This document shows positions 10,423 to 21,186 of a stretch of 64,000 nucleotides of DNA, in pieces. The stretch's first letter is position 1, and each line of letters begins with the position of its first letter. The DNA is from Shewanella livingstonensis (GTDB taxonomy: Bacteria; Pseudomonadota; Gammaproteobacteria; Enterobacterales; Shewanellaceae): the NCBI RefSeq assembly GCF_003855395.1, contig NZ_CP034015.1:1498001-1562000 (forward strand), read 5' to 3'. The position numbers and the translations under genes were made by a program. The notes under the pieces were generated by a model. That model ran no database searches. It saw only the letters and a list, made by a program, of their open reading frames with translations, and was not told where the DNA came from.

Positions 10423-11040
10423 ATGTCAGATTTGTTCAGCACTATGGAACAGCATGCTAGCTACGGTGTAGGTCGTCAAATGGGCGAGCAACTAGCAGCA
10501 AACTCTTTTGAAGGTATTGATATTCCTGCTGTCCAAGCTGGTCTTGCTGATGCATTTGCCGGTAAAGAAAGCGCAGTATCAATGGAAGAGCTTCAAGTTG
10601 CATTTACTGAAATCAGTCGTCGTTTACAAGAAGCACAAGAATCAGCTGCAGAAGCTGCAGCTGCTGAAGGTGAAACATTCTTAACTGAAAATGCTAAGCG
10701 TGATGGTATTACTATTACTGAGTCTGGTCTTCAGTACGAAGTACTTGTGCAAGGCGACGGTGAAAAGCCTACCTATGATTCAACCGTACGTACTCATTAC
10801 CATGGTACTTTCATCAGTGGCGATGTGTTCGACAGTTCTGTTGCTCGCGGTCAACCTGCTGAGTTCCCAGTATCAGGCGTGATTGCTGGTTGGACTGAAG
10901 CATTACAGCTAATGCCAGTTGGCACTAAGCTTAAATTATATGTCCCGCATCACTTGGCTTACGGTGAGCGCGGCGCGGGTGCTTCAATCCCGCCTTATTC
11001 AGCTTTGGTCTTCGAAGTTGAATTGTTAGAAATTATCTAG
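10423..11040 (+). CDS. fklB: FKBP-type peptidyl-prolyl cis-trans isomerase (FKBP22/FklB type)
   Basis: Catalyses proline isomerisation during folding. The first ~85 residues are the helical dimerisation domain (YGVGRQMGEQL, then an Ala/Glu-rich helix). The FKBP fold is at about 105-205, with VRTHYHGTFISGDVFDSS, the GVIAGWTEALQLMPVGTKLKLYVP core and LAYGERGAGASIPPYSALVFEVELL. No signal peptide is visible, so probably cytoplasmic. Length 205, essentially that of E. coli FklB (206). The ribosome site is weak (GAGAGAA). Followed by a perfect palindromic terminator. Confidence 0.92.
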   Translation: MSDLFSTMEQHASYGVGRQMGEQLAANSFEGIDIPAVQAGLADAFAGKESAVSMEELQVAFTEISRRLQEAQESAAEAAAAEGETFLTENAKRDGITITESGLQYEVLVQGDGEKPTYDSTVRTHYHGTFISGDVFDSSVARGQPAEFPVSGVIAGWTEALQLMPVGTKLKLYVPHHLAYGERGAGASIPPYSALVFEVELLEII

Positions 11041-11045
11041 TTATT

Positions 11046-11075
11046 AAAAACGCCTAAGTTAACTTAGGCGTTTTT
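11046..11075. terminator. palindromic terminator after fklB
   Basis: A perfect 30-base palindrome, AAAAACGCCTAAGTT and its complement, ends in a T run. Confidence 0.9.
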
Positions 11076-11122
11076 GTATATGCTGTTTTTGGGTTTACCT
11101 TTAGTTAAGCTGGGAGAAGTAA

Positions 11123-11935
<813 letters not shown>

Positions 11936-11940
11936 ATAAT

Positions 11941-11969
11941 AAAAACACCATTCGTTGGTGTTTTTTTTT
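11941..11969 (+). terminator. intrinsic terminator of dapB
   Basis: AAAACACCA pairs with TGGTGTTTT around a short loop, with a T tract of about nine bases. Confidence 0.88.
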
Positions 11970-12120
11970 GAAAACAATCCTACAAAATATAGACGTAAAA
12001 GCTAATTTCTTATACAATCGCTAGAATTTGCCAAATTTTCGTAATTTATCGAAAGTTGGTAATTTAGTATAAAATAAAAACACATAATTTAAGTGGCTTG
12101 GCTCTTTTCTGGAGGTCGCG

Positions 12121-13266
12121 TTGACACAGTCTGCCTTACTCGTACTCGAAGATGGATCAGTATTCTCTGGCACCGCAATTGGTGCTACCGGTATCTCTGT
12201 TGGTGAAGTGGTATTTAATACTTCAATGACAGGTTATCAAGAGATTCTTACAGATCCTTCATATTCACGCCAAATAGTAACATTAACCTATCCTCACATC
12301 GGTAACACAGGCACTAATGATGAAGACACAGAATCGGATTCGGTTCATGCATGTGGCTTAATTATTCGTGACTTACCGCTTATGGCGAGTAATTTCCGCA
12401 ATCAACAATCACTAAGCGATTATTTAAAAGCGAATAATGTGGTTGGGATTGCCGATATTGATACTCGCAAACTAACTCGAATTTTGCGTGAAAAAGGGGC
12501 TCAAGCCGGTTGTATTATGGTGGGTGACCTAGACGAAGCAAAAGCACTAGCCGAAGCCAAAGCGTTCCCAGGCTTAAAAGGCATGGATCTAGCCAAAGAA
12601 GTCACCACCGCTAAAGCCTATCAATGGCGTAATGGTAGCTGGAAGTTAGAAGGAGGTTTACCTTCTGATACGCCAGAGAATGAATTGAAATATAAAGTGG
12701 TTGCTTACGACTACGGTATAAAACGTAATATTTTACGTATGTTAGTTGACCGTGGTTGCGATGTGACCGTTGTTCCAGCGCAAACTTCAGCGGCAGATGT
12801 ATTAGCCATGAACCCTGATGGAATTTTTCTATCAAATGGTCCAGGCGATCCTGAGCCATGTGACTATGCCATTAACGCTATTCAGCAAATATTAACAACG
12901 GATATTCCAGTGTTTGGTATTTGCTTAGGGCATCAGTTATTAGCATTAGCCTCAGGTGCGAAAACCTTAAAAATGAAATTTGGTCACCACGGTGCAAACC
13001 ACCCAGTGAGCAATGTTGAAAAAGGTAACGTGATGATCACCAGTCAAAACCATGGTTTTGCTGCAGATGAAACCACACTGCCAGCGAATATCAAGGTGAC
13101 CCATAAGTCATTGTTTGATGGTTCATTACAAGGTATTCATCTAACGGATAAACCTGCATTTAGTTTTCAGGGACACCCTGAAGCGAGTCCTGGTCCAACC
13201 GATGCCGCGCCTCTGTTCGATCATTTCATCGAGCTTATTGAACAATATCGTCAGCACGCTAAGTAG
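12121..13266 (+). CDS. carA: carbamoyl-phosphate synthase small (glutaminase) subunit
   Basis: Hydrolyses glutamine and passes ammonia to CarB, for arginine and pyrimidine synthesis. The N-terminal CarA domain has [15 protein letters not shown] and [20 protein letters not shown] blocks. The C-terminal class I amidotransferase domain has the nucleophile Cys in GICLGHQ at about 270 and His/Glu in GHPEASPGP near 350. Start is TTG 12121: GGAGG (12111-12115) sits 5 bases upstream and the protein then begins [12 protein letters not shown], aligning with E. coli [12 protein letters not shown]. 381 residues (E. coli 382). carB follows after 23 bases. I looked for paired ArgR boxes upstream and could not identify convincing ones. 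Confidence 0.97.
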   Translation: MTQSALLVLEDGSVFSGTAIGATGISVGEVVFNTSMTGYQEILTDPSYSRQIVTLTYPHIGNTGTNDEDTESDSVHACGLIIRDLPLMASNFRNQQSLSDYLKANNVVGIADIDTRKLTRILREKGAQAGCIMVGDLDEAKALAEAKAFPGLKGMDLAKEVTTAKAYQWRNGSWKLEGGLPSDTPENELKYKVVAYDYGIKRNILRMLVDRGCDVTVVPAQTSAADVLAMNPDGIFLSNGPGDPEPCDYAINAIQQILTTDIPVFGICLGHQLLALASGAKTLKMKFGHHGANHPVSNVEKGNVMITSQNHGFAADETTLPANIKVTHKSLFDGSLQGIHLTDKPAFSFQGHPEASPGPTDAAPLFDHFIELIEQYRQHAK

Positions 13267-13289
13267 TTATCTGGGAGAAGAGAAAAGCA

Positions 13290-16200
13290 ATGCCAAAACG
13301 TACCGATATAAAAAGTATTCTTATCCTGGGTGCCGGTCCAATTGTAATTGGTCAGGCGTGTGAATTCGATTATTCAGGTGCTCAAGCCTGTAAAGCCCTT
13401 CGTGAAGAAGGCTACCGTGTCATTCTGGTTAACTCTAATCCAGCAACTATTATGACTGACCCAGAAATGGCTGATGCTACTTATATCGAGCCAATTCATT
13501 GGGAAGTCGTCCGCAACATTATTGCTAAAGAACGTCCTGATGCAATTTTACCGACTATGGGTGGACAAACCGCACTAAACTGCGCGTTACAACTTGAAGC
13601 CAAAGGCGTATTGAAAGAGTTTAATGTTGAAATGATAGGCGCGACAGCTGACGCAATTGATAAAGCTGAAGACCGTAGCCGTTTTGACAAAGCAATGAAA
13701 TCTATTGGTTTAGACTGCCCGCGTGCGGGTATTGCTCACAACATGGATGAAGCTTATGGCGTATTAGATATGGTGGGTTTCCCCTGTATCATTCGTCCGT
13801 CTTTCACCATGGGTGGCAGCGGCGGTGGTATAGCCTACAACAAAGAAGAGTTTGAAGAGATTTGTTCTCAAGGCTTGGATTTGTCGCCAACTAACGAATT
13901 ATTGATCGATGAATCATTAATTGGTTGGAAAGAATATGAGATGGAAGTGGTTCGCGACCGCAACGATAATTGTATTATCGTGTGTACTATTGAAAACTTT
14001 GATGCGATGGGTGTCCACACCGGTGACTCAATTACCGTGGCACCAGCACAAACACTAACCGACAAAGAATATCAATTAATGCGTAACGCTTCTATTGCGG
14101 TATTGCGTGAAATTGGTGTTGAAACCGGTGGTTCAAACGTACAGTTTGGTATTTGTCCTGATACTGGTCGTATGGTTATTATTGAGATGAACCCTCGAGT
14201 GTCACGTTCATCTGCATTGGCGTCTAAAGCAACTGGCTTCCCAATTGCTAAAATTGCCGCCAAGTTAGCCGTGGGTTACACATTAGATGAGTTACGCAAC
14301 GATATTACCGGTGGTAAAACCCCCGCATCGTTTGAGCCAGCTATCGACTATGTGGTGACTAAAATACCGCGTTTTAACTTTGAAAAGTTCGCTGGTGCAA
14401 ATGATCGCTTAACGACTCAAATGAAGTCTGTTGGTGAAGTTATGGCCATTGGGCGTACTTTCCAAGAGTCATTGCAAAAAGCGTTACGCGGCCTTGAAGT
14501 GGGTCGTAACGGCTTTGATTCGGTGGTTGATTTACAATCGCCCGAAGCCATGCAACGTATCCGTCATGAATTAAAAGAGCCAGGTTGTGACCGTATTTGG
14601 TACATCGCTGAAGCATTTCGCGTCGGGTTAAGTCGTGAAGATATCTTCACGTTAACTAATGTCGACCACTGGTTTCTTGCTCAAATTGAAGATTTGATTG
14701 CCCAAGAAGCCAAAGTGGCAGAGCTTGGTATGTCAGGTTTAGAGCAACATTATTTACGCCAATTAAAGCGTAAAGGTTTCTCTGATGCCCGTTTAGCTGA
14801 TGTATTAGGTGTTAATGAAAGTGAAATTCGTAAACTACGCCAACGCCATGACATTCATCCAGTATATAAACGTGTAGATACGTGTGCTGCTGAATTTTCA
14901 ACAGACACAGCTTACATGTATTCAACGTACGAAGAAGAGTGTGAAGCGAATCCATCTAATCGTGAAAAAATCATGATTTTGGGCGGCGGTCCAAACCGTA
15001 TAGGCCAAGGTATTGAGTTTGATTACTGTTGTGTTCATGCCGCATTAGCCTTACGTGAAGACGGTTATGAAACCATCATGGTTAACTGTAACCCTGAAAC
15101 GGTATCAACCGATTACGATACATCGGACCGCTTATACTTTGAACCTGTAACGCTAGAAGACGTATTAGAAATTGTACGTATCGAAAAGCCAAAAGGTGTA
15201 ATCGTCCAATATGGTGGTCAAACTCCGCTTAAATTAGCGCGCGAGTTAGAAGCCGCAGGCGTACCGATTATTGGTACCAGCCCTGATGCCATTGACCGTG
15301 CTGAAGACCGTGAACGCTTCCAACAAGCGATTCAACGCCTAAACATGAAGCAGCCAGAAAATGCGACCGTCACCACTGTTGAAAATGCAGTGATTGAAGC
15401 TGAAAAAATTGGTTATCCGTTAGTGGTTCGTCCATCTTACGTGTTGGGCGGTCGTGCAATGGAAATTGTTTACGACAAGCAAGATTTACTGCGCTACTTC
15501 AATGAAGCGGTTAAAGTGTCTAACGCATCACCGGTATTACTTGATCACTTCTTAGATGACGCGATTGAGGTGGATATTGATGCAGTATGTGACGGCGAAA
15601 CTGTGGTTGTTGGTGCCATTATGGAGCATATTGAACAGGCTGGAGTTCACTCAGGTGATTCAGGTTGTTCACTACCGCCTTACACCTTGAGTGCTGATAT
15701 TCAGGCTAGAATGCGCGATCAAGTGTCTAAACTGGCTTTTGAGTTAGGCGTAATTGGCTTGATGAACGTACAGTTTGCGGTTAAAGATAATGAAATCTAT
15801 ATGATTGAAGTTAACCCGCGAGCGGCTCGTACAGTCCCATTTGTATCTAAAGCAACCGGCGTTCCGCTAGCTAAAATTGCAGCGAGAGTGATGGCAGGCC
15901 AAAGCTTAATTTCACAAAACTTTACCAAAGAAGTGATTCCACCTTATTTCTCTGTAAAAGAAGTGGTTTTACCGTTTAATAAATTTCCAGGTGTTGATCC
16001 ACTGTTAGGCCCAGAAATGCGCTCAACTGGTGAAGTGATGGGCGTAGGTGATACTTTTGCAGAAGCTTATGCAAAAGCACAGCTTGGTGCAACATCTGAA
16101 GTACCAAAATCTGGCCGTGCATTATTATCTGTGCGTAACAGTGATAAAAAACGCGTTGCCGATTTAGCTTCTAAGTTGATTGAGCTGGGTTATGAAATTG

Positions 16201-16511
16201 ATGCAACCCACGGTACCGCGATTATTTTAGGTGAAGCAGGGATTAATCCTCGCTTGGTTAACAAAGTACATGAAGGTCGTCCACACATTCTTGATCGTAT
16301 TAAAAATGGTGAATATACCTACATTGTTAACACCACTGAAGGTCGTCAAGCCATTGTGGACTCTCGTCAGATCCGTCGTGGAGCATTACGCTACAAAGTG
16401 AATTACACTACGACATTAAATGCTGCCTTTGCCACATGTTTGGCGCATTCTGCAGATGATCGTATCAAGGTGACTTCTTTGCAAGAACTGCATAAACGCA
16501 TAAAAAGTTAA
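13290..16511 (+). CDS. carB: carbamoyl-phosphate synthase large subunit
   Basis: Makes carbamoyl phosphate from bicarbonate, ammonia and two ATP. It has two homologous ATP-grasp halves. The first begins [22 protein letters not shown] (shortened: GPIVIGQ) and includes FTMGGSGGG near 172-180. The second begins [14 protein letters not shown] near 560 and includes SYVLGGRAM near 714. [15 protein letters not shown] and [12 protein letters not shown] are the metal-binding segments of the two halves. The C-terminal allosteric MGS-like domain (about 940-1073) contains the nucleotide/ornithine effector region. 1073 residues, exactly the E. coli length. Forms an operon with carA; GGGAG precedes ATG 13290. 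Confidence 0.98.
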   Translation: MPKRTDIKSILILGAGPIVIGQACEFDYSGAQACKALREEGYRVILVNSNPATIMTDPEMADATYIEPIHWEVVRNIIAKERPDAILPTMGGQTALNCALQLEAKGVLKEFNVEMIGATADAIDKAEDRSRFDKAMKSIGLDCPRAGIAHNMDEAYGVLDMVGFPCIIRPSFTMGGSGGGIAYNKEEFEEICSQGLDLSPTNELLIDESLIGWKEYEMEVVRDRNDNCIIVCTIENFDAMGVHTGDSITVAPAQTLTDKEYQLMRNASIAVLREIGVETGGSNVQFGICPDTGRMVIIEMNPRVSRSSALASKATGFPIAKIAAKLAVGYTLDELRNDITGGKTPASFEPAIDYVVTKIPRFNFEKFAGANDRLTTQMKSVGEVMAIGRTFQESLQKALRGLEVGRNGFDSVVDLQSPEAMQRIRHELKEPGCDRIWYIAEAFRVGLSREDIFTLTNVDHWFLAQIEDLIAQEAKVAELGMSGLEQHYLRQLKRKGFSDARLADVLGVNESEIRKLRQRHDIHPVYKRVDTCAAEFSTDTAYMYSTYEEECEANPSNREKIMILGGGPNRIGQGIEFDYCCVHAALALREDGYETIMVNCNPETVSTDYDTSDRLYFEPVTLEDVLEIVRIEKPKGVIVQYGGQTPLKLARELEAAGVPIIGTSPDAIDRAEDRERFQQAIQRLNMKQPENATVTTVENAVIEAEKIGYPLVVRPSYVLGGRAMEIVYDKQDLLRYFNEAVKVSNASPVLLDHFLDDAIEVDIDAVCDGETVVVGAIMEHIEQAGVHSGDSGCSLPPYTLSADIQARMRDQVSKLAFELGVIGLMNVQFAVKDNEIYMIEVNPRAARTVPFVSKATGVPLAKIAARVMAGQSLISQNFTKEVIPPYFSVKEVVLPFNKFPGVDPLLGPEMRSTGEVMGVGDTFAEAYAKAQLGATSEVPKSGRALLSVRNSDKKRVADLASKLIELGYEIDATHGTAIILGEAGINPRLVNKVHEGRPHILDRIKNGEYTYIVNTTEGRQAIVDSRQIRRGALRYKVNYTTTLNAAFATCLAHSADDRIKVTSLQELHKRIKS

Positions 16512-16534
16512 TCTTTATTGTGGACTTACAATTA

Positions 16535-16559
16535 AGGTCGCCTTTTGGCGATCTTTTTT
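16535..16559 (+). terminator. terminator of carAB
   Basis: GGTCGCC pairs with GGCGATC (one G-T pair) over a TTTT loop, followed by six Ts. Confidence 0.8.
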
Positions 16560-16741
16560 ATGACATTTTGATGATGGATGACTAGCAAGTCTGTAAAAGC
16601 TTAGGTAAGCTATCTAACATCATCTATAAGATGCATCCTAGATACGTACGCTAAGTCGATTACGTACTTCCAACTTAATTTTTACTGTGTTGACTTTTGT
16701 CAGCACGGGATGCTTTTGTTTTTAAAGGAGACAAAGACATT

Positions 16742-17218
16742 ATGAGTAAGGTCCCAATGACTGTAGTTGGTGCAGATCAATTACGTAAAGAACTTGAATT
16801 GTTAAAGTTTGATCGCCGTCCAAAAATTACTGAAGCAATTGCTTCAGCGCGTGAATTAGGTGATTTAAAAGAAAATGCTGAATATCATGCAGCCCGTGAA
16901 GATCAGGGTATTTGTGAAGCGCGTATTCGTGATATTGAAGGTAAGTTATCTAATGCGCAAATTATTGACGTTACTAAATTAGAAAATACTGGCCGAGTTA
17001 TTTTTGGCACCACTGTGACTATTTTAAACATTGATACCGATGCTGAAGTAACATATCGCATTGTGGGTGACGATGAGGCTGATATTAAGCAAAATTTAAT
17101 TTCTGTTAATTCGCCAATTGCACGTGGATTAATTGGTAAAAGTGAAGGTGATGAAGTATCTATTACTACACCTGGCGGGTTGACTGATTATGAAATAGTC
17201 ACGGTTAAATACCTTTAA
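16742..17218 (+). CDS. greA: transcription elongation factor GreA
   Basis: Rescues backtracked RNA polymerase by stimulating transcript cleavage through the secondary channel. The N-terminal coiled coil (about residues 10-75) carries the tip signature [17 protein letters not shown], with the acidic Asp and Glu that act at the polymerase centre. The C-terminal FKBP-like domain ends [21 protein letters not shown] 16742 has AAGGAG (16725-16730) 11 bases upstream and gives 158 residues, the E. coli length. In E. coli greA is adjacent to yhbY; here the VemP-like gene and secDF separate them. Confidence 0.97.
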   Translation: MSKVPMTVVGADQLRKELELLKFDRRPKITEAIASARELGDLKENAEYHAAREDQGICEARIRDIEGKLSNAQIIDVTKLENTGRVIFGTTVTILNIDTDAEVTYRIVGDDEADIKQNLISVNSPIARGLIGKSEGDEVSITTPGGLTDYEIVTVKYL

Positions 17219-17639
17219 GAATTGTGAGCTATCTTGGATGATTATTGTTTAATGGTCTGTTTTAATTGATATATTAAACTAGTCGATTGATAAGTATTTA
17301 GCGCCCGATGCAAATCTAATACCGATTTAAATCATCTCTAGCTTGACGTAGCACTAAATAGAATGCTGTTTAGTGCTTTTTTGTACCTACGAAAAATTAG
17401 TGCATGTTCTATTTCTGTATAAAACATGTAGTAAAATTCATTTGCACATTAAAGATGCAATAGATATCATCGCTTTAATTTACATTACGGTTACATTTTA
17501 CCGTATGGGTAACAATATTTTTTTGATACATTTTATTCTTATATCGGTTTAATATTATTTTTAGATAATTGGGTTAATATGATTTTTAAAATTATTCTGA
17601 AATGTTAACCATCGTATTGCTTGATTAAATAAGGTCATT
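17219..17639. other. non-coding stretch between greA and the VemP-like gene
   Basis: About 420 AT-rich bases. It holds the greA terminator (17350-17382) and a second inverted repeat TACGGT/ACCGTA at 17486-17505, whose GGTTAC could also pair with GTAACA further on. The promoter for the VemP-like/secDF unit must lie here or upstream, but no convincing -35/-10 pair was identified. No gene seen. Confidence 0.5.
17350..17382 (+). terminator. intrinsic terminator of greA
   Basis: AGCACTAAA (17350-17358) pairs with TTTAGTGCT (17369-17377), followed by a T tract. Confidence 0.85.
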
Positions 17640-18278
17640 ATGACGTTTCCATGGGCTCGAATATTACTCATGCTGGTAATTGTGGGGTTATGCTCAATAT
17701 TCCTCATCAATAGCCGTGTGTTAGTTTTAGCATCGATGCCATTTGCTACGTCAACTGCATACTCTTGTTCATACAATGTCGATACTCAGTCAAATGATCG
17801 AATTTGTAATCAACCAATAAGCTTAGCCACTGTTGATATTATCTTGTCGTCAGTTGAATCAACAGACCGTTCGCTCGATAATTCAATGATGGGTTCAACC
17901 AATAGTCAGGCGGTTGCAAATAATGCTACAGCGTTAACTGATACGCTTATCGATGTTAACAGTACATTGTTGGGTTATGTTGGTGAAGTATCATCAACAA
18001 ACTCTGTCTCCGAACAATCTAATCCAAACGATATCCATTATGTGCCTACTTATTCGGCGCGTTATATTAGCATTGCTCAACATGAGCCTGATGAATCAAA
18101 GCCTAATTATTTATTGGCTTATGAATTTATTTCTCCACCCGTCCCGAGTTTAACCATAGGTTATCAAATTAACTTTAGTCCGCAATTGGATTGGGTTTTA
18201 TCAACGGCATCTGCTCCTTCAAGACTTTCCGGCTGGAAAGAGTCTAATCTACTTTTCGTGCACGCCCACACCTGCTAA
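17640..18278 (+). CDS. VemP-like secretion-monitoring arrest peptide (putative)
   Basis: 212-residue ORF directly upstream of secD. An N-terminal hydrophobic segment (about residues 8-31) after MTFPWAR looks like a signal sequence. The middle is polar, Ser/Asn/Thr-rich and low in Lys/Arg, as expected of an exported, unstructured chain. The C-terminus reads RLSGWKESNLLFV from Arg195, with Trp199 and 13 residues after Trp to the terminal Cys212. From memory, the Vibrio alginolyticus VemP arrest region is close to RIxGWKETNAMYVAL, with arrest 13 residues after its Trp; that spacing would place arrest here at the last sense codon. VemP controls secDF2 by export-sensitive stalling; the same gene order supports the same role. 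AAGG (17631-17634) precedes ATG 17640. The rest of the protein I do not recognise. Function is inference from motif plus context. Confidence 0.75.
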   Translation: MTFPWARILLMLVIVGLCSIFLINSRVLVLASMPFATSTAYSCSYNVDTQSNDRICNQPISLATVDIILSSVESTDRSLDNSMMGSTNSQAVANNATALTDTLIDVNSTLLGYVGEVSSTNSVSEQSNPNDIHYVPTYSARYISIAQHEPDESKPNYLLAYEFISPPVPSLTIGYQINFSPQLDWVLSTASAPSRLSGWKESNLLFVHAHTC

Positions 18279-18291
18279 CGACATCCTGCAT

Positions 18292-18322
18292 TAATGACAA
18301 ACGTCATTAGCTTCGCTAGTGA
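18292..18322 (+). promoter_or_regulatory. mutually exclusive RNA hairpins between the VemP-like gene and secD
   Basis: Hairpin 1: TAATGAC (18292-18298), loop AAAC, GTCATTA (18303-18309), perfect 7-base stem. Hairpin 2: TCATTAGC (18304-18311), loop TTC, GCTAGTGA (18315-18322), 8 pairs with one G-U. They share 18304-18309 and cannot coexist. Hairpin 1 starts 14 bases after the stop codon, at the edge of the footprint of a ribosome stalled at the ORF end, so stalling could shift the balance. Confidence 0.6.
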
Positions 18323-18364
18323 TTTTTACTGTGGGTAAATGAGTTGGGTTAATACCGTTCATTA

Positions 18365-18412
18365 CTCGCTATGCATTTTTTATCGTGGCTTAACCTGCCT
18401 CGATGTAGTGAG
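18365..18412 (+). promoter_or_regulatory. candidate stem hiding the secD ribosome site
   Basis: CTCGCTATG (18365-18373) can form nine pairs, three of them G-U, with TGTAGTGAG (18404-18412). The latter contains GTGAG, the only Shine-Dalgarno-like sequence, 10 bases before secD ATG 18423. The TAGTGA inside it is repeated at 18317-18322 in hairpin 2, and TCATTA (18359-18364) could pair with either copy. Confidence 0.45.
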
Positions 18413-18422
18413 ATCTAGTGTT

Positions 18423-20228
18423 ATGAAATCAAAAAATCATCAATTAAATCATTATTCTCAGTGGAAACACTGGCTATTAATTCTTACCTTAATCATCTTG
18501 TTTATGAGTGCATTACCGTCTTGGTATGGTGAAGATCCTGCCGTGCAACTTAGCGTAAAACCAAGCCAATCTGTGAATGTAGAACAAGTCCATCAAGTAT
18601 TACAACAAGCAGGTATCAACAGTAAACGTATCGAGCAGCAACACGATAATTTACTGGTGGTATTAGATGATCCTGATTTGCAGACCCAAGCAAAAAAGAT
18701 CCTAGTTAAAAAATTTGATGGTCAAGCTCAAGTGACATTAGCTTTAGCGCCTGCTGCGCCTGACTGGTTATTAAACTTAGGTGTTAAACCGATAAAATTG
18801 GGCTTGGATTTACGCGGTGGAGTGCAGTTTTTACTCGACGTAGATCTAGAGTTAGTATTTGAAAACCAGGCGATAATGATTGGTGATGCGGTAAAACAGT
18901 TTGTTCGTGATCAACATATTAGTCAGGTTGTGATTCGTTCTGGTGATGGTGCAGCATTGAGTATTGATATTGCTGACAACGAAGCTCGTGGCCAAGTAAG
19001 GCAATTCATCACACAGCAATATCCATTATGGCAAGTGACTGGTCATCAACAAACATTAAGTATTAACCTATCTGAAAATGAACAACTCAAACTGACCAAT
19101 TTAACTGTGCAGCAAAACTTACAAATTATGCGCAGTCGCATTGAGGAACTTGGTATTACTGAAGCGTTAGTTCAACGCCAAGGAGATCATCGGATTCGTA
19201 TAGAACTTCCTGGTGTACAAGATCCTGCTACGGCTAAAAATGTTATTGGTGCTACTGCTAGCTTGGCATTTTATCCCGTATTACCGAAGGACTCTGTCAA
19301 CGCCGTGATGATTAATGATCAACATAACAAGCCGGTATATGTTTCAAGAAAACCTGTACTTGGAGGCGATCATATTATTGATGCCAGAGCGACGACGGGC
19401 GATTTTGGTATGGCGAAGGTTAACATCAGTCTCGACTCTGCTGGCGGTAAGTTAATGTCTGATTTCTCACGCGATAATATTGGTAAGCCAATGGCCACAG
19501 CTTTTAGCGAATACAGTCGTGATGACCAAGGTAAAGCTAAACAGACAACTCAAATTATTAGCGTTGCAACAATTCAAAGTCAATTGGGTAATCGTTTTGA
19601 AATTACCGGTTCAGGAAGCCATCAAGAAGCGCAACAATTAGCATTGTTGCTAAGGGCTGGTTCCATGACGGCACCGGTGACGATTGTAGAAGAACGCACC
19701 ATAGGTCCGAGCCTAGGTGCTGAAAACATCGTTAACGGATTTGCGGCTTTAGCACTCGGTTTAGCGGTGACGTTATTGTTTATGGCCTGTTGGTATCGTC
19801 GCTTAGGTTGGGTCGCCAATGTGGCTCTAATTGCCAATATGGTGATGTTATTTGGCTTATTAGCGCTCATTCCTGGGGCTGTATTGACCTTGCCTGGTAT
19901 TGCGGGGTTAGTGCTTACTGTCGGTATGGCCGTAGATACTAACGTACTTATATTTGAACGGATAAAAGAAAAGTTGGCAGAAGGGCGTAGCTTTGCAAGT
20001 GCAATCGATGTGGGGTTTGACAGTGCGTTTTCCACCATATTTGATGCCAACTTTACCACTATGATCACAGCTGTGGTGTTGTTTTCTATTGGTAATGGTC
20101 CTATTCAAGGCTTTGCATTAACTTTAGGGCTAGGGTTGCTAACCAGTATGTTTACCGGCATTTTTGCCTCGCGCGCATTAATCAACTTAGTTTATGGCCG
20201 CGATACTCGCCGTGCCATTAAGGTGTAA
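18423..20228 (+). CDS. secD: protein translocase subunit SecD (stand-alone paralogue)
   Basis: Membrane subunit that uses proton or sodium motive force to pull secreted chains through SecYEG. The first transmembrane helix is at about residues 15-33, followed by the large periplasmic region with LGLDLRGGVQFLLDVD near 125. The C-terminal five-helix block has GPSLGAENI, then AGLVLTVGMAVDTNVLIFERIKEKL (Asp-Thr-Asn motif). 601 residues (E. coli 615). ATG 18423 was chosen because it begins just before the first helix; ATG 18339 would add 28 residues. The ribosome site is weak and may be masked. No yajC or tgt is beside it, unlike the usual secDF locus, so this is probably a second copy equivalent to Vibrio secDF2. 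Confidence 0.92.
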   Translation: MKSKNHQLNHYSQWKHWLLILTLIILFMSALPSWYGEDPAVQLSVKPSQSVNVEQVHQVLQQAGINSKRIEQQHDNLLVVLDDPDLQTQAKKILVKKFDGQAQVTLALAPAAPDWLLNLGVKPIKLGLDLRGGVQFLLDVDLELVFENQAIMIGDAVKQFVRDQHISQVVIRSGDGAALSIDIADNEARGQVRQFITQQYPLWQVTGHQQTLSINLSENEQLKLTNLTVQQNLQIMRSRIEELGITEALVQRQGDHRIRIELPGVQDPATAKNVIGATASLAFYPVLPKDSVNAVMINDQHNKPVYVSRKPVLGGDHIIDARATTGDFGMAKVNISLDSAGGKLMSDFSRDNIGKPMATAFSEYSRDDQGKAKQTTQIISVATIQSQLGNRFEITGSGSHQEAQQLALLLRAGSMTAPVTIVEERTIGPSLGAENIVNGFAALALGLAVTLLFMACWYRRLGWVANVALIANMVMLFGLLALIPGAVLTLPGIAGLVLTVGMAVDTNVLIFERIKEKLAEGRSFASAIDVGFDSAFSTIFDANFTTMITAVVLFSIGNGPIQGFALTLGLGLLTSMFTGIFASRALINLVYGRDTRRAIKV

Positions 20229-20232
20229 TCCA

Positions 20233-21162
20233 ATGAACTCAACTACCGTAAGTTACCCCCCAGAAACGATTAAGCTTAAATATTTAACCAAATGGCGTTA
20301 TATCTCAAGCCTGCTCTCTATTGTGTTAATGCTGTTGTCATTAACGGTTATCGGCGTAAAAGGCTTTAATTGGGGGCTTGATTTTACCGGCGGTGTGGTC
20401 ACTGAAATTCAAGTGGATCATCGTATTACGGCTAGTGAAATCCAGCCATTAATGACCGCCGCCTATCAACAAGACGTTAGTGTGATTTCAGCCAGTGAAG
20501 CGGGGCGATGGGTATTGCGTTATGCCAATATACCTGATGAAAAACTTCGTCCAGAACTTCGACAAGTATTAGCACCGTTAAAGACTGATATTAATGTACT
20601 CAACAGCAGTATAGTTGGGCCTCAAGTGGGGCAAGAGTTGGTTGAACAAGGTGGTTTAGCCTTACTCGTCGCTATGTTATGTATTATGGGTTATTTAAGT
20701 TTTCGTTTTGAATGGCGTTTAGCTTCGGGCGCCCTGTTTGCTTTGGTACATGATGTTGTGTTTGTGCTGGCTTTTTTTGCATTAAGTCAAATGGAGTTTA
20801 ATTTAACTGTGCTTGCGGCTATTTTAGCGATTTTGGGATATTCACTTAATGACTCGATTATTATTGCCGATAGGATCCGTGAACAGTTAGTGGCTAAGCC
20901 ACAATGGAAAACAGCGGATATAAACAATTTAGCCGTTAAATCTACGTTTTCAAGAACGATGGTCACATCAGGTACGACCTTATTAACAGTGGTAGCTTTG
21001 TGGATTATGGGTGGAGCCCCATTGGAAGGTTTTTCTATTGCGATGTTTATCGGTATTTTAACTGGTACCTGGTCATCGATTTCGATAGGAGCAACGTTAC
21101 CTGAGTTTTTAGGCTTAAAAGCGCAGCATTATCAAGTAATTCCGTTACCTGATTATCCTTAA
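20233..21162 (+). CDS. secF: protein translocase subunit SecF
   Basis: Partner of SecD in the SecDF complex. The first helix is at about 23-42, followed by GFNWGLDFTGGVVTEIQ, the SecF signature. The second half has helices with FRFEWRLASGALFALVHDVVF near 160-180 and ILGYSLNDSIIIADRIRE near 205-225. 309 residues (E. coli 323). ATG 20233 has AAGGTG 7 bases upstream and lies 4 bases after the secD stop, so translation is likely coupled. Ends at a palindromic terminator shared with convergent yhbY. The downstream position implies co-control by the VemP-like leader. Confidence 0.94.
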   Translation: MNSTTVSYPPETIKLKYLTKWRYISSLLSIVLMLLSLTVIGVKGFNWGLDFTGGVVTEIQVDHRITASEIQPLMTAAYQQDVSVISASEAGRWVLRYANIPDEKLRPELRQVLAPLKTDINVLNSSIVGPQVGQELVEQGGLALLVAMLCIMGYLSFRFEWRLASGALFALVHDVVFVLAFFALSQMEFNLTVLAAILAILGYSLNDSIIIADRIREQLVAKPQWKTADINNLAVKSTFSRTMVTSGTTLLTVVALWIMGGAPLEGFSIAMFIGILTGTWSSISIGATLPEFLGLKAQHYQVIPLPDYP

Positions 21163-21186
21163 TTAACAATAATTCATCTCCTATAA

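Noticed and set aside
12000..12120. ArgR boxes upstream of carA
   Set aside because: The region is AT-rich, but no pair close to the ARG-box consensus could be identified by eye.
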